This document shows, one piece after another, positions 8,446 through 16,003 of a stretch of 64,000 nucleotides of DNA. The stretch lies in NCBI GenBank assembly GCA_001898235.1, contig MKTN01000033.1, positions 1 through 64,000 on the forward strand, written 5' to 3'. Position 1 is the first letter of the stretch, and each line of letters starts with the position of its first letter. The position numbers and the translations under genes are program-made. The stretch comes from Gammaproteobacteria bacterium 39-13. Its GTDB lineage: Bacteria; Pseudomonadota; Gammaproteobacteria; Berkiellales; Berkiellaceae. The notes beneath the pieces were generated by a model. It searched no databases. It had not been told where the DNA came from and worked only from the letters and a program-made list of their open reading frames with translations.

Positions 8446-8892
8446 TTGACGGTTATTCAGCGCAGCGCATTTGTCCCTTATTCCCAGGCACAAATGTTTC
8501 AACTCGTAAATGATGTGGAGCAATATCCCCAGTTTTTGCCTTGGTGTGCCCATGTCGCCATTTTAAATCGTTCAGCGGATGAAATTGAAGCTACCGTTAC
8601 AGCCACCAAAGGTCCTTGGCGTAAATCTTTTACAACCGTGAATCGATTATTACCACATGATCGCGTAGAAATGCGGCTGCGTAATGGTCCGTTTCGTCAT
8701 TTAGAAGGGCATTGGGAATTTAAATCCGTTGCCAATAACGCCAGCCACGTGTCTTTGCATCTCTCTTTTGAATTTAATAATAAACTTATAGCAATGGCCT
8801 TTGGCCCGCTTTTTCAACAAATGGCGGGTACATTACTTCATGCCTTTACACAAAGAGCACATCAGATTTATGCCTCACAACTCATTGATTAA
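8446..8892 (+). CDS. ratA: RatA-type SRPBCC (START-like) protein
   Basis: 148 residues, a single polyketide-cyclase/START-like domain. Family signatures are IQRSAFVPYSQAQMFQLVNDVEQYPQFLPWC at the N-terminus and the closing helix around GPLFQQMAGTLLHAFTQRA. The E. coli member was reported to bind 50S subunits and hinder 70S formation; homologs of the Coq10 type bind lipids, so the true role is open. The start is TTG at 8446, chosen because GAGAGGG lies 4 nt upstream; the alternative TTG at 8419 lacks a site. It overlaps rnfH by 23 bp, so the two are co-transcribed. Confidence 0.9.
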   Translation: MTVIQRSAFVPYSQAQMFQLVNDVEQYPQFLPWCAHVAILNRSADEIEATVTATKGPWRKSFTTVNRLLPHDRVEMRLRNGPFRHLEGHWEFKSVANNASHVSLHLSFEFNNKLIAMAFGPLFQQMAGTLLHAFTQRAHQIYASQLID

Positions 8893-9205
8893 TATTGACG
8901 TTGTTTATGCAAGTAGCAGTAAAGATTACAAAATCGTTTCTTTACAGTTGCCAGTAGGAAGCACGATTGAACAAGCCATTTTAGAATCTGGCTTGTTAAC
9001 ACATTATCCTGAGATTGATCTGGCGCAAAACCAAGTAGGGATCTTTGGAACGATAAAAACACTGCAAGCAATTTTGCAAGCAGGCGATCAGGTAGAAATT
9101 TATCGTCCCCTTTCACAAAGCGCGATGACAGCTAGAGAATTAAGAGCAAGGGCGCAGAAAAAGCAGCAACTTATGCAACGGCAGAAGGCATCTCATCACG
9201 AGTAA
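8870..9205 (+). CDS. rnfH: RnfH/UPF0125 family protein
   Basis: 111 residues with an ubiquitin-like beta-grasp fold typical of RnfH (INIDVVYASSSKDYKIVSLQLPVGSTIEQAILESG, then VGIFG and GDQVEIYRPL). The function is not firmly known; it travels with ratA in many gammaproteobacteria. The ATG at 8870 lies inside the end of ratA, suggesting translational coupling. The lysine/glutamine-rich tail overlaps the 3' end of bamE on the opposite strand by 35 bp. Confidence 0.9.
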   Translation: MPHNSLINIDVVYASSSKDYKIVSLQLPVGSTIEQAILESGLLTHYPEIDLAQNQVGIFGTIKTLQAILQAGDQVEIYRPLSQSAMTARELRARAQKKQQLMQRQKASHHE

Positions 9206-9515
9206 TGTGATCAACCTGACCGTTATCAAAATAAATCGCTATATGACGCCGTACTTCTGGACCATACCCAGGCTTATCGTAGTAGATGTAATCCCAACGG
9301 TTAGTATGAAATACATCGTGCAACATGGGCGTGCCCAAGACATAGCGTACTTGTTCTTCACTCATACCAGGCTGGATCTGCTCTAACTTATCTGCCGTCA
9401 CAATGTTGCCTTGTTCTAAATCGAACTTATAAGGACGCACAAAGCATGCACTTAAGCTAAGGCATAAGAAGACAAGAGAGAGGCTTTTGCAAAAAGAACG
9501 TGTTTTCATTTTCAT
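9171..9515 (-). CDS. bamE: Outer membrane assembly lipoprotein BamE (SmpA)
   Basis: 114 residues. A lipoprotein signal peptide ends in the lipobox LSAC, with Cys24 as the lipid anchor. The mature part shows the SmpA/OmlA fold signatures: IQPGMSEEQVRYVLGTPM, then NRWDYIYYDKPG and the late IAIYFDNGQV strand. BamE is an accessory subunit of the BAM complex that folds beta-barrel proteins into the outer membrane. It is convergent with rnfH with overlapping 3' ends, the same neighbourhood as in E. coli. The start at 9515 is followed by a second Met two codons later; either is possible. Confidence 0.95.
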   Translation of the reverse strand: MKMKTRSFCKSLSLVFLCLSLSACFVRPYKFDLEQGNIVTADKLEQIQPGMSEEQVRYVLGTPMLHDVFHTNRWDYIYYDKPGYGPEVRRHIAIYFDNGQVDHITRDEMPSAVA

Positions 9516-9641
9516 TGTGTAATCTGGTAAACTCAGTTTGAGGTTTTGGAAATCGCCTACCTTTCTGTCGCAAGGCTAACATGTCCGACTGGAGGGAGCA
9601 AGTTAACCCCGCCTGCCTTTGTTTCGCTATCCGAACACTAA
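9516..9641. other. Intergenic stretch between bamE and array 1
   Basis: GC-richer than its surroundings, with words (CGCAAGGC, CCGCCTGCCTTTGTTTCGC) that look like a decayed extra copy of the array unit. No gene seen. Confidence 0.35.
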
Positions 9642-9836
9642 GGACATCCATCCGCCTTCGTTTCACTTCGGCGCGATCATAGTTTAAGGGGACATCCATC
9701 CGCCTTCGTTTCACTTCGGCGTGATCATAGTTTAGGGGGCATCCATCCGCCTTCGTTTCACTTCGGCGTGATCATAGTTTAAGGGGACATCCATCCGCCT
9801 TCGTTTCACTTCGGCGCGATCATAGAAAGGACATCC
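9642..9836 (+). repeat. Tandem repeat array 1, ~48-bp units
   Basis: Four near-identical units of 47-48 bp begin with GGACATCC or GGGCATCC at 9642, 9690, 9737 and 9785; a fifth partial one begins at 9829. Each holds ATCCGCCTTCG, TTTCACTTCGGCG and GATCATAG blocks. Units are contiguous with no unique spacers. In the reverse direction three of four spacings are multiples of 3, giving a repeated KRRRMDVP-like peptide, but one 47-bp unit breaks the frame. The array lies upstream of the hypothetical gene at 9957. Confidence 0.9.
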
Positions 9837-9956
9837 TCCTTTCCCAATAATAAATTGTCGTCATTTTCTTAACTGAATAAATATTCGCTAATTTGTGCGA
9901 CATACAATAGTTTATAAATTAACTAATATATTCTTTTGTACTAAAAGGTAAGAGCC

Positions 9957-10562
9957 ATGGCATTAGAGTTTAATACCAAAATTGAAAACACGTTGGATCT
10001 AATTGCGAGCAGTTTGACGAATATCTTTCAATTTGAGTGCACATTCGAAATCTTCAAAAAAGCGAAGCAATTAGTAAATAAAACTGAAGATAAAACTAAG
10101 CTCACGATGAAAGAACTCATGGATAAGACGCTGGCATTTTCTGCAAAATTTGATAAGTTTGCAAAATCGCCATTAAATGTAAACGCAGAAGAAAAAGCCA
10201 AGATGTTAGCGGAAGAATTACTTTGCTATTTTACTGAAAATGAGATCCTGTATTTGAGTAAATCAGTAAAAAGAAGCCATCTCCAAAATCAAAACAACAA
10301 ATTAGTTGAAAAATTAGAATCATGTTTGTCTAGCGATGAAGCGCATTTACTCGAAAAGTTATTGAGAACAGGAGTTGAAAAAAAGGACTTAAAGAACAGC
10401 AAGGCTTGGTCGATTAAAGAGACGAAATTAGGTCAAACGGCATATCAAGTTTTTGATATTTACTTACAACATCATGCTGCTAAATATAGAATTAAAGCGG
10501 AAACACCAAGTACAGAAGAAGATTCTGTTGTAAACTCAGCCAAGCGTCCCAAAAATATATAG
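9957..10562 (+). CDS. Hypothetical helical protein
   Basis: 201 residues, nearly all alpha-helical in composition, lysine- and leucine-rich, without signal peptide or membrane segment. I do not recognise any domain. The C-terminal 25 residues are polar and end with a short basic patch (SAKRPKNI), a pattern shared with other accessory proteins of the window. The ATG at 9957 follows AAGGTAAGAG. The gene is flanked by two different tandem arrays that carry the same GGACAYCC word in opposite orientation. A host-directed role is possible but unsupported. Confidence 0.6.
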   Translation: MALEFNTKIENTLDLIASSLTNIFQFECTFEIFKKAKQLVNKTEDKTKLTMKELMDKTLAFSAKFDKFAKSPLNVNAEEKAKMLAEELLCYFTENEILYLSKSVKRSHLQNQNNKLVEKLESCLSSDEAHLLEKLLRTGVEKKDLKNSKAWSIKETKLGQTAYQVFDIYLQHHAAKYRIKAETPSTEEDSVVNSAKRPKNI

Positions 10563-10580
10563 ATATCCGTCCTGTCCCTT

Positions 10581-10840
10581 CTTTTCTATGAAGGGACATC
10601 CCCTCCCATATGGTATTAAGATATTCATCTACCACCTACTCTCTTACGTACCTAAAGTGCGGGCCTCTCGAATCAATGATCTTCTCTGGGTATCTCAGAT
10701 GGATGTCCTACAGCTTATATTTGAATGTGAGAAGTGGGTGTCCTGTCTGGTCCCTCATGCTATCTCAAATGGATGTCCTGCGGCTTATGTTTGCATGTTA
10801 GAAATGGGTGTCTCGTTTGAGGGAGCGCCGGCCGCAGACA
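10581..10840 (-). repeat. Tandem repeat array 2, exact 35-bp period
   Basis: Read on the minus strand, units starting with GGACATCC or GGACACCC (variant AGACACCC) fall at 10813, 10778, 10743 and 10708, exactly 35 bp apart. Alternate units are more alike (period 70: TATCTCARATGGATGTCC on the plus strand at 10691 and 10761). A further GGACATCC on the plus strand follows the hypothetical gene at about 10584. There are short ORFs across the array, but their composition is just that of the repeat. The rest of the interval up to fur holds no gene that I can see. Confidence 0.75.
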
Positions 10841-10898
10841 AACGGTACTTTCGAAGGCAAGATTTTTTGTCCATATCGTGATAGCCTTTGGGAAAAAT

Positions 10899-10917
10899 TG
10901 TAAATGAGAATCATTTT
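10899..10917 (+). promoter_or_regulatory. Fur box overlapping the fur ribosome site
   Basis: ATGAGAATCAT at 10904-10914 matches the core of the Fur operator (ATGATAATCAT) at 10 of 11 positions, with flanking AA/TT symmetric. It ends 3 nt before the fur ATG, so Fur bound here would block its own expression. Direct autoregulation by Fur is well known. Confidence 0.75.
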
Positions 10918-11352
10918 ATGTCAGAAGATAAACTTGAAAACAAGGATTTAAAAAAGGTGGGCCTCAAGGTCACCCTGCCACGCCTAAAGATCCTTGGCAT
11001 CCTAGAAAATGCTGAGCAACGTCATATCAGTGCCGAAGATGTTTATAAGAAATTACTAGAGTCAGGAGACGATGTAGGCTTGGCGACGGTTTATCGTGTC
11101 TTGACACAATTTGAAGCAGCAGGCCTTGTCATCCGCCATCGCTTTGATACAGGACATGCTATATTTGAATTAAATGAGGGTAATCATCACGATCACTTAG
11201 TTTGCGTGAAATGTGCAACGGTGGCAGAGTTCGTCGATAAAATTATTGAGGAGCGCCAAATCGCGATTGCCGATAAGTTTGGCTTTAAAATCACAGAGCA
11301 TTGTTTATATCTTTATGGTGTCTGCAATAGTTGTCAGGAACAAACTTCTTAA
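10918..11352 (+). CDS. fur: Ferric uptake regulator Fur
   Basis: 144 residues, full length. Fur is the iron-dependent dimeric repressor of iron-uptake genes. The DNA-binding winged helix is seen as LKVTLPRLKILGILE ... GLATVYRVLTQFEAAGLV. The metal-binding dimerisation half carries HHDHLVCVKC, a C-x2-C zinc pair, and the C-terminal HCLYLYGVCNSC with a second C-x2-C pair. The ATG at 10918 gives the N-terminus expected from E. coli Fur (LKKxGLKVTLPR near residue 10); the frame is open to a TTG at 10888. It is preceded by a Fur box and converges with recN, 8 bp away. Confidence 0.97.
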   Translation: MSEDKLENKDLKKVGLKVTLPRLKILGILENAEQRHISAEDVYKKLLESGDDVGLATVYRVLTQFEAAGLVIRHRFDTGHAIFELNEGNHHDHLVCVKCATVAEFVDKIIEERQIAIADKFGFKITEHCLYLYGVCNSCQEQTS

Positions 11353-11360
11353 AATAAGTC

Positions 11361-13055
11361 CTACGTTGCTATAAGCTCTTCTTGGTGTTTCAACAGTTGT
11401 TTAGCATGCGCTCGAGCTTGAGCCGTCACGTCTAATCCTCCTAACATCCGTGCAATTTCTTCTATACGCTGTCCACCTGTTAAAGTATGGATCTCACTTA
11501 CCGTGCTACTTTCATGACGCGTTTTCGTCACTTGTAGATGATGATCACCACATGCAGCAACTTGGGGTAAATGAGTGACACATAATACTTGCGCTGATTG
11601 ACTTAAATGCTGTAGCGCCTTGCCGACAATTGCACCAATTTTGCCGCTGATCCCCACATCTACCTCATCAAACACAAGACACGGTGTCGCTAAATATTTT
11701 GCCGTTAAGAGTTCAAGTGCAAGACTGATCCGAGATAATTCCCCACCCGAAGCCACCTTTGATAAAGGTTGAGGTGCATGTCCTGGATTGGCGCTTACGC
11801 TAAATACCACTGTTTCGTTACCATGTAGGTGTAATGAATTATCATCATGCGCAACAAGCTGCACAGTAAATACCGCCCCTGGCATGCCTAAAGGCTGAAT
11901 AGTTTGAGTTACTTCTTGTGCTAATTTTTGCGCTGTTTGCAAACGCACTTGACTTAATTGTGTGGCAAAATGTTGATAATGTTCAGCCGCTAATGCTAAA
12001 TCTTGCTCAAGCTGTTTTAAGTTTTCTTCAAGGTGCGCATAATGCATTGCTTGCGCTTTCAAGGTGTCAAAATGCGCAAACAGTTTTTCCGGCTCTACTT
12101 TATGCTTGCGTGCCATATCATGGATCCGCTCAAGACGATATTCTATTTCAGCTAATCGTGCCGGATTAACTTCTAAACCTGAGGCAAAATGGTTAATTTC
12201 TGAAACCGCCTCTTCTAGTTGAATATGCGCATTAGAAAGGCATTCATGCGCATTAGTAAGGGTTGAGAATTTTTCACTCAGTTTTTGCAAGGATGAAAGT
12301 GCAAGTGAAACTAACTGTAATGCGTTACCTTCCTCTTGATTTTCAAGCAGAGCAAGGGTTTGTTCTGTTGCTTGGATATAAGAAGCAGCATAAGCAAGCT
12401 GATCATGCTCTTGGTAGAGTTGTGCTAATTCATGTTCGTTAAGTGCTAATGCTTCAATTTCAGCAATTTGGTAATGCAATAAATCGATACGCGATTGTTC
12501 AGGTGAGGCACCCGCCAACAAGGTTTGCCAATAATGATGAAGTTTTTCCCAGGCTTTAAACGCAGTGCGTACTTGACTGACAAGTCCATCATGTTGGCCA
12601 AATGCATCTAGCAGTCGAAGCTGTTCGTGAGATTTAAGTAATTGTTGATGTTGATGTTGGCCATGGATCTGAAGAAGGTGTTCTCCCAACAGACGCAGTT
12701 GTTGTGTTGTAGCAGGACGCCCGTTAATAAAAGCTTTTGAACGACCATTAGCATACAGAATACGACGGATAATGCATTGTTGCGTTGATTCATCGCAGGT
12801 GAGTTCAAGATCTGCTAGCCATAAAATTGCGCCAGGCAGTGAAGCAATATCAAACATGACTGCAATTTCTGCTTTTTCTGCTCCCGGCCGTACAAGGTGG
12901 CTATCTGATCTGCCACCAAGTGCAAGGTTTAATGCGTCTAAAAGGATGCTTTTGCCAGCCCCTGTTTCTCCCGTGATAACGGTCATCCCAGCAGAAAAAG
13001 TAATATCTAACAGTTCAACAACAGCCAAGTCTTTGATGTAAAGATGTTGTAGCAT
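11361..13055 (-). CDS. recN: DNA repair protein RecN
   Basis: 564 residues, the usual length. RecN is an SMC-like ATPase that acts on DNA double-strand breaks. Walker A is GETGAGKS near residues 29-36; a long coiled-coil region covers roughly 150-370; the ABC signature ASGGELSRISLALELL and Walker B CLVFDEVDVGISG follow in the C-terminal half. It is separated from the upstream nadK by only 5 bp and so is co-transcribed with it; the nadK-recN pair is common in gammaproteobacteria. No LexA-type operator was seen in this short junction, so any SOS control would have to lie before nadK. Confidence 0.97.
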   Translation of the reverse strand: MLQHLYIKDLAVVELLDITFSAGMTVITGETGAGKSILLDALNLALGGRSDSHLVRPGAEKAEIAVMFDIASLPGAILWLADLELTCDESTQQCIIRRILYANGRSKAFINGRPATTQQLRLLGEHLLQIHGQHQHQQLLKSHEQLRLLDAFGQHDGLVSQVRTAFKAWEKLHHYWQTLLAGASPEQSRIDLLHYQIAEIEALALNEHELAQLYQEHDQLAYAASYIQATEQTLALLENQEEGNALQLVSLALSSLQKLSEKFSTLTNAHECLSNAHIQLEEAVSEINHFASGLEVNPARLAEIEYRLERIHDMARKHKVEPEKLFAHFDTLKAQAMHYAHLEENLKQLEQDLALAAEHYQHFATQLSQVRLQTAQKLAQEVTQTIQPLGMPGAVFTVQLVAHDDNSLHLHGNETVVFSVSANPGHAPQPLSKVASGGELSRISLALELLTAKYLATPCLVFDEVDVGISGKIGAIVGKALQHLSQSAQVLCVTHLPQVAACGDHHLQVTKTRHESSTVSEIHTLTGGQRIEEIARMLGGLDVTAQARAHAKQLLKHQEELIAT

Positions 13056-13060
13056 GAACC

Positions 13061-13933
13061 TTAAGCGCTCCAGCCCAATTTCGTTCGCAATGTATGGTAA
13101 TAATCATAGTCGGTGGGATGAAGTAGGCGCAATTCTTTGGCTTTACGCGAGATAATAATCCGATCATTGGGAAGCGCATTAAAATGTACCTGGCCATCAC
13201 AGCTCAAGCGTGGGTTAAGCAGGTTATCTGGCATAATATGAATTTCAATGGTTGATTTACTATCAACGACAATAGGCCTACTGGTTAACATTGGAGGATG
13301 CATGGGCACTAATGCAATCGCATTCAGCGTAGGATGTAAGATAGGTCCGCCCCCTGATAGCGCATAAGCGGTAGAGCCAGTGGGGGTTGAGGTAATTAAA
13401 CCATCAGAACGCTGGCGATAAACGACTAACTTATCAATGATGACTTCAAATTCAATCATTCGTGCGATATCACCGGAATAAATGACAACATCGTTTAACG
13501 CCATACTTTGGGCAATCACTTCGTTGTCTCTTTGTAGCTCCATCTCTAGAAGAAAGCGGTGCTCTTCTTGATACTTACCCGCAAGCAATGGCTCTAAAGA
13601 TTGCGTCAATGCTTGTGGTGAAATGTCGGTAAGAAAGCCACGACGCCCTCGATTCACACCAACCACAGGAACACCGTTATCGACCACGGCGCGAGCAGCA
13701 TCTAGCAGGCTACCATCACCGCCCACGACGATGATGAGATCGCATAAGGCACCGAGCGCTTCTCGTGTTGCCTGTTTAACGAAGAGGTTAGACATGGACT
13801 GTGCACATCGCTCTTCCATAATGATCTCAAGCCCTTGCGCTTGCAAAAAGCTGACAAGGGATGCAATCGTGCTATGTACCTCAGGATTGGTATGCTTTCC
13901 AATAATGCCAATTTTTGTGAATGATGTTGTCAT
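13061..13933 (-). CDS. nadK: NAD kinase
   Basis: 290 residues. It phosphorylates NAD to NADP using ATP. The catalytic GGDGS motif is at about residues 71-75, followed by NRGRRGFLTDI and the nucleotide-binding STPTGSTAYALSGGGP loop, all canonical. First gene of a nadK-recN unit and divergent from hrcA, with about 195 bp between the two starts. Confidence 0.97.
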   Translation of the reverse strand: MTTSFTKIGIIGKHTNPEVHSTIASLVSFLQAQGLEIIMEERCAQSMSNLFVKQATREALGALCDLIIVVGGDGSLLDAARAVVDNGVPVVGVNRGRRGFLTDISPQALTQSLEPLLAGKYQEEHRFLLEMELQRDNEVIAQSMALNDVVIYSGDIARMIEFEVIIDKLVVYRQRSDGLITSTPTGSTAYALSGGGPILHPTLNAIALVPMHPPMLTSRPIVVDSKSTIEIHIMPDNLLNPRLSCDGQVHFNALPNDRIIISRKAKELRLLHPTDYDYYHTLRTKLGWSA

Positions 13934-14129
13934 GTGGGGTCCAACTTGCCAGGTAACCTACCTAACATCGGAATTACGTATGATTGTCCTAAAATACACT
14001 TTCGGCAAGGTTAAAACAATCGGCCCTTCTGATATGGTTCTTTGTTGCCTAACCCTTTAGAATAGTAGGCCAAGTAAACTAGGATAATTTTCAAACCTAT
14101 AAAAGCGTGATATAGCCCGTATTGAACCT
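13934..14129. other. Divergent nadK/hrcA intergenic region
   Basis: It must contain both promoters. I looked for a CIRCE operator (TTAGCACTC-N9-GAGTGCTAA) and did not find one here, nor before grpE or dnaK. Confidence 0.4.
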
Positions 14130-15167
14130 ATGAACGATTATTGTATCTCTGAACGTGCGCAATTATTGCTTAAGCACCTCGTTGATTTATACATTCGCGA
14201 TGGACAACCAGTAGGCTCTAAGACTCTGGTTTCTGAGGCTTTTCCTACGTTGAGCCCTGCCACAGTACGCAAAGTGTTGGGCGATCTCGAAGAAAGGGGA
14301 TATATTTGTTCGCCCCATACTTCTGCCGGTAGAGTCCCGACCACGCTAGGGATCCGATTTTTTGTCGATAGTTTATTGTCTGTACACCCCTTGGATCCGA
14401 TGCAAGCTCAGAGAATGCAGCAGCAATTTGATTTGAGTCAATCAACAGGGGATTTAATTGCTAAAACCTCTAATGTGCTTTCTGAATTGACCCATATGGT
14501 AGGTATTGTCACGCTACCACAACATGAACAACAACTGTTGCGCCACGTTGAGTTTTTACCTTTAGCGGATAACCGCGTATTAGTGATTTTGGTCATTAAT
14601 GAACGAGAAGTTCAAAACCGTATCATCATGACGGAACGTCAGTATACGGCTAGCGAATTGACGCAAGCGAGCAATTTTCTGAATCAGCATTTTGCCGGTA
14701 AAGATTTAATCAACGCTCGTCATGAATTGCTTCAATCCTTAAATTTTGACCGCACACAAATGGATAGCTTGATGCAAGCGGTGGTTGATGTTGCTGACAA
14801 AACCTTTGTGCCACCAAAACGCCAAGAAGAATATGTCTTAGCTGGTCAACAAAATCTTTTTGCCAATCCTTTTGCTTCAATGACACAATTGCAGAAATTA
14901 TTTGCCGCCTTTACCCAAAAACGAGAGATCCTCCACATCTTAGATCAATGCCTGCAAAGTGATGGGGTACAAATGTTTATTGGCGAGGAATCAGGGTATG
15001 ATGCTTTCCGTGAGTATAGCGTTATCACTTCGCGTTATAAGGTAGATGGAGAAACAGTTGGGGTCTTAGGGGTCATTGGCCCTACACGCATGAGATATGA
15101 CAAAGTCATTCCTGTGGTTGAATTGACAGCCAAGGTGCTAGGCACACTCTTGAATCCAGATAAATAG
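14130..15167 (+). CDS. hrcA: Heat-inducible transcription repressor HrcA
   Basis: 345 residues, family length. HrcA represses groESL and often dnaK operons by binding CIRCE. The N-terminal winged helix (ERAQLLLKHLVDLYIRDGQPVGSKTL ... LSPATVRKVLGDLEERGYI) and the diagnostic HTSAGRVPT motif are intact; the C-terminal GAF-like part ends with VLGVIGPTRMRYDKVIPVVE. It is the first gene of the hrcA-grpE-dnaK-dnaJ cluster. Coexistence with a sigma-32 promoter before dnaK implies dual heat-shock control in this organism. Confidence 0.96.
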   Translation: MNDYCISERAQLLLKHLVDLYIRDGQPVGSKTLVSEAFPTLSPATVRKVLGDLEERGYICSPHTSAGRVPTTLGIRFFVDSLLSVHPLDPMQAQRMQQQFDLSQSTGDLIAKTSNVLSELTHMVGIVTLPQHEQQLLRHVEFLPLADNRVLVILVINEREVQNRIIMTERQYTASELTQASNFLNQHFAGKDLINARHELLQSLNFDRTQMDSLMQAVVDVADKTFVPPKRQEEYVLAGQQNLFANPFASMTQLQKLFAAFTQKREILHILDQCLQSDGVQMFIGEESGYDAFREYSVITSRYKVDGETVGVLGVIGPTRMRYDKVIPVVELTAKVLGTLLNPDK

Positions 15168-15232
15168 TCCCCACTTATTAACCAGCAATGAGCTACCTTG
15201 TTAGTTAGTTATATTTTATAAAGAGGTTCTGA

Positions 15233-15880
15233 ATGGAGAAGCATAAGCATAATAAATCCCACACGGATAAGCCTGGAACACAGGACGAGAATATGCCCTC
15301 TCAACGATTTGAGGATAGTCCTTTAGGAAGCAATATTTCCGAAGCGGCTGAATTACCTTCTCCAGACAATATCAATGAATTGCACGATCAAATTGCAACG
15401 CTAAGCAAGGCTCTACAAGAAGCACAAGAAAAAGTGGATAGCCATTGGGATAGACTTCTTCGTAAAGAAGCAGAATTCCAAAATGTGCAAAAACGTGCAC
15501 AAGAAGATATTGAAAAAGCTAGAAAATTTGCCATTGAGCGTTTTGCCGCAGAAGTGTTAGCGGTGGTAGATAGCATTGAGCAAGGGCTAGTCTTTGCTGA
15601 AAATGGCAAAGCTTCTGTAGAAGATCTCACTCAAGGGATGAAATTAACCCATACCGTGCTGTTGAATGCATTGGACAAACAAGGTATTCAACCTGTTGAT
15701 CCTAAGCAGGGTGATGCATTTAATCCTGCCTATCACGAAGCCATTTCTATACAGGAAACGTCGGATGTCCCTCCCAATCGGGTAATGGCAGTGGTTCAAA
15801 AGGGGTATATGCTCAATGAACGGTTATTACGCCCTGCGAGAGTGGTTGTATCTCGTGCGCCTGCATCAAATGCAGGATAA
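15233..15880 (+). CDS. grpE: Nucleotide exchange factor GrpE
   Basis: 215 residues. It releases ADP from DnaK. It has a polar, poorly conserved N-terminus (1-45), a long dimerising helix (about 45-115, with KEAEFQNVQKRAQEDIEKARKFA), and the C-terminal beta domain ending in VMAVVQKGYMLNERLLRPARVVVS, which is the family signature. Ribosome site AAAGAGG lies upstream of the ATG. About 65 bp separates it from hrcA and about 120 bp from dnaK. Confidence 0.96.
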   Translation: MEKHKHNKSHTDKPGTQDENMPSQRFEDSPLGSNISEAAELPSPDNINELHDQIATLSKALQEAQEKVDSHWDRLLRKEAEFQNVQKRAQEDIEKARKFAIERFAAEVLAVVDSIEQGLVFAENGKASVEDLTQGMKLTHTVLLNALDKQGIQPVDPKQGDAFNPAYHEAISIQETSDVPPNRVMAVVQKGYMLNERLLRPARVVVSRAPASNAG

Positions 15881-15918
15881 ATGATCAGCAAGATTTTAAG
15901 CATTTTTAGGGGATTTCT

Positions 15919-15947
15919 CTTGAATAAGACTAAGTTTATCCCCATGT
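15919..15947 (+). promoter_or_regulatory. Sigma-32 heat-shock promoter of dnaK
   Basis: CTTGAAT (15919-15925) and CCCCATGT (15940-15947) are separated by 14 nt, closely matching the sigma-32 consensus CTTGAAA-N(11-16)-CCCCATNT. It lies about 55 nt before the dnaK start, in the grpE-dnaK gap. Confidence 0.8.
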
Positions 15948-16003
15948 ATTTGTTAACGAATTGATAAATAACCTTACTTTTAAATGAATTGGAGAAATAG
16001 GTA

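Noticed and set aside
9457-9714. Minus-strand ORF with KRRRMDVP peptide repeats
   Set aside because: It exists only because the DNA repeats have a 48-bp period; one unit of 47 bp breaks the frame and the rest runs antisense into bamE.
9642-9836. CRISPR-like array
   Set aside because: Units follow each other directly with no unique spacers and no cas genes nearby; it is a simple tandem repeat.
10588-10881. 97-codon plus-strand ORF upstream of fur
   Set aside because: It lies within tandem array 2, its composition mirrors the repeat, and it has no conserved features.
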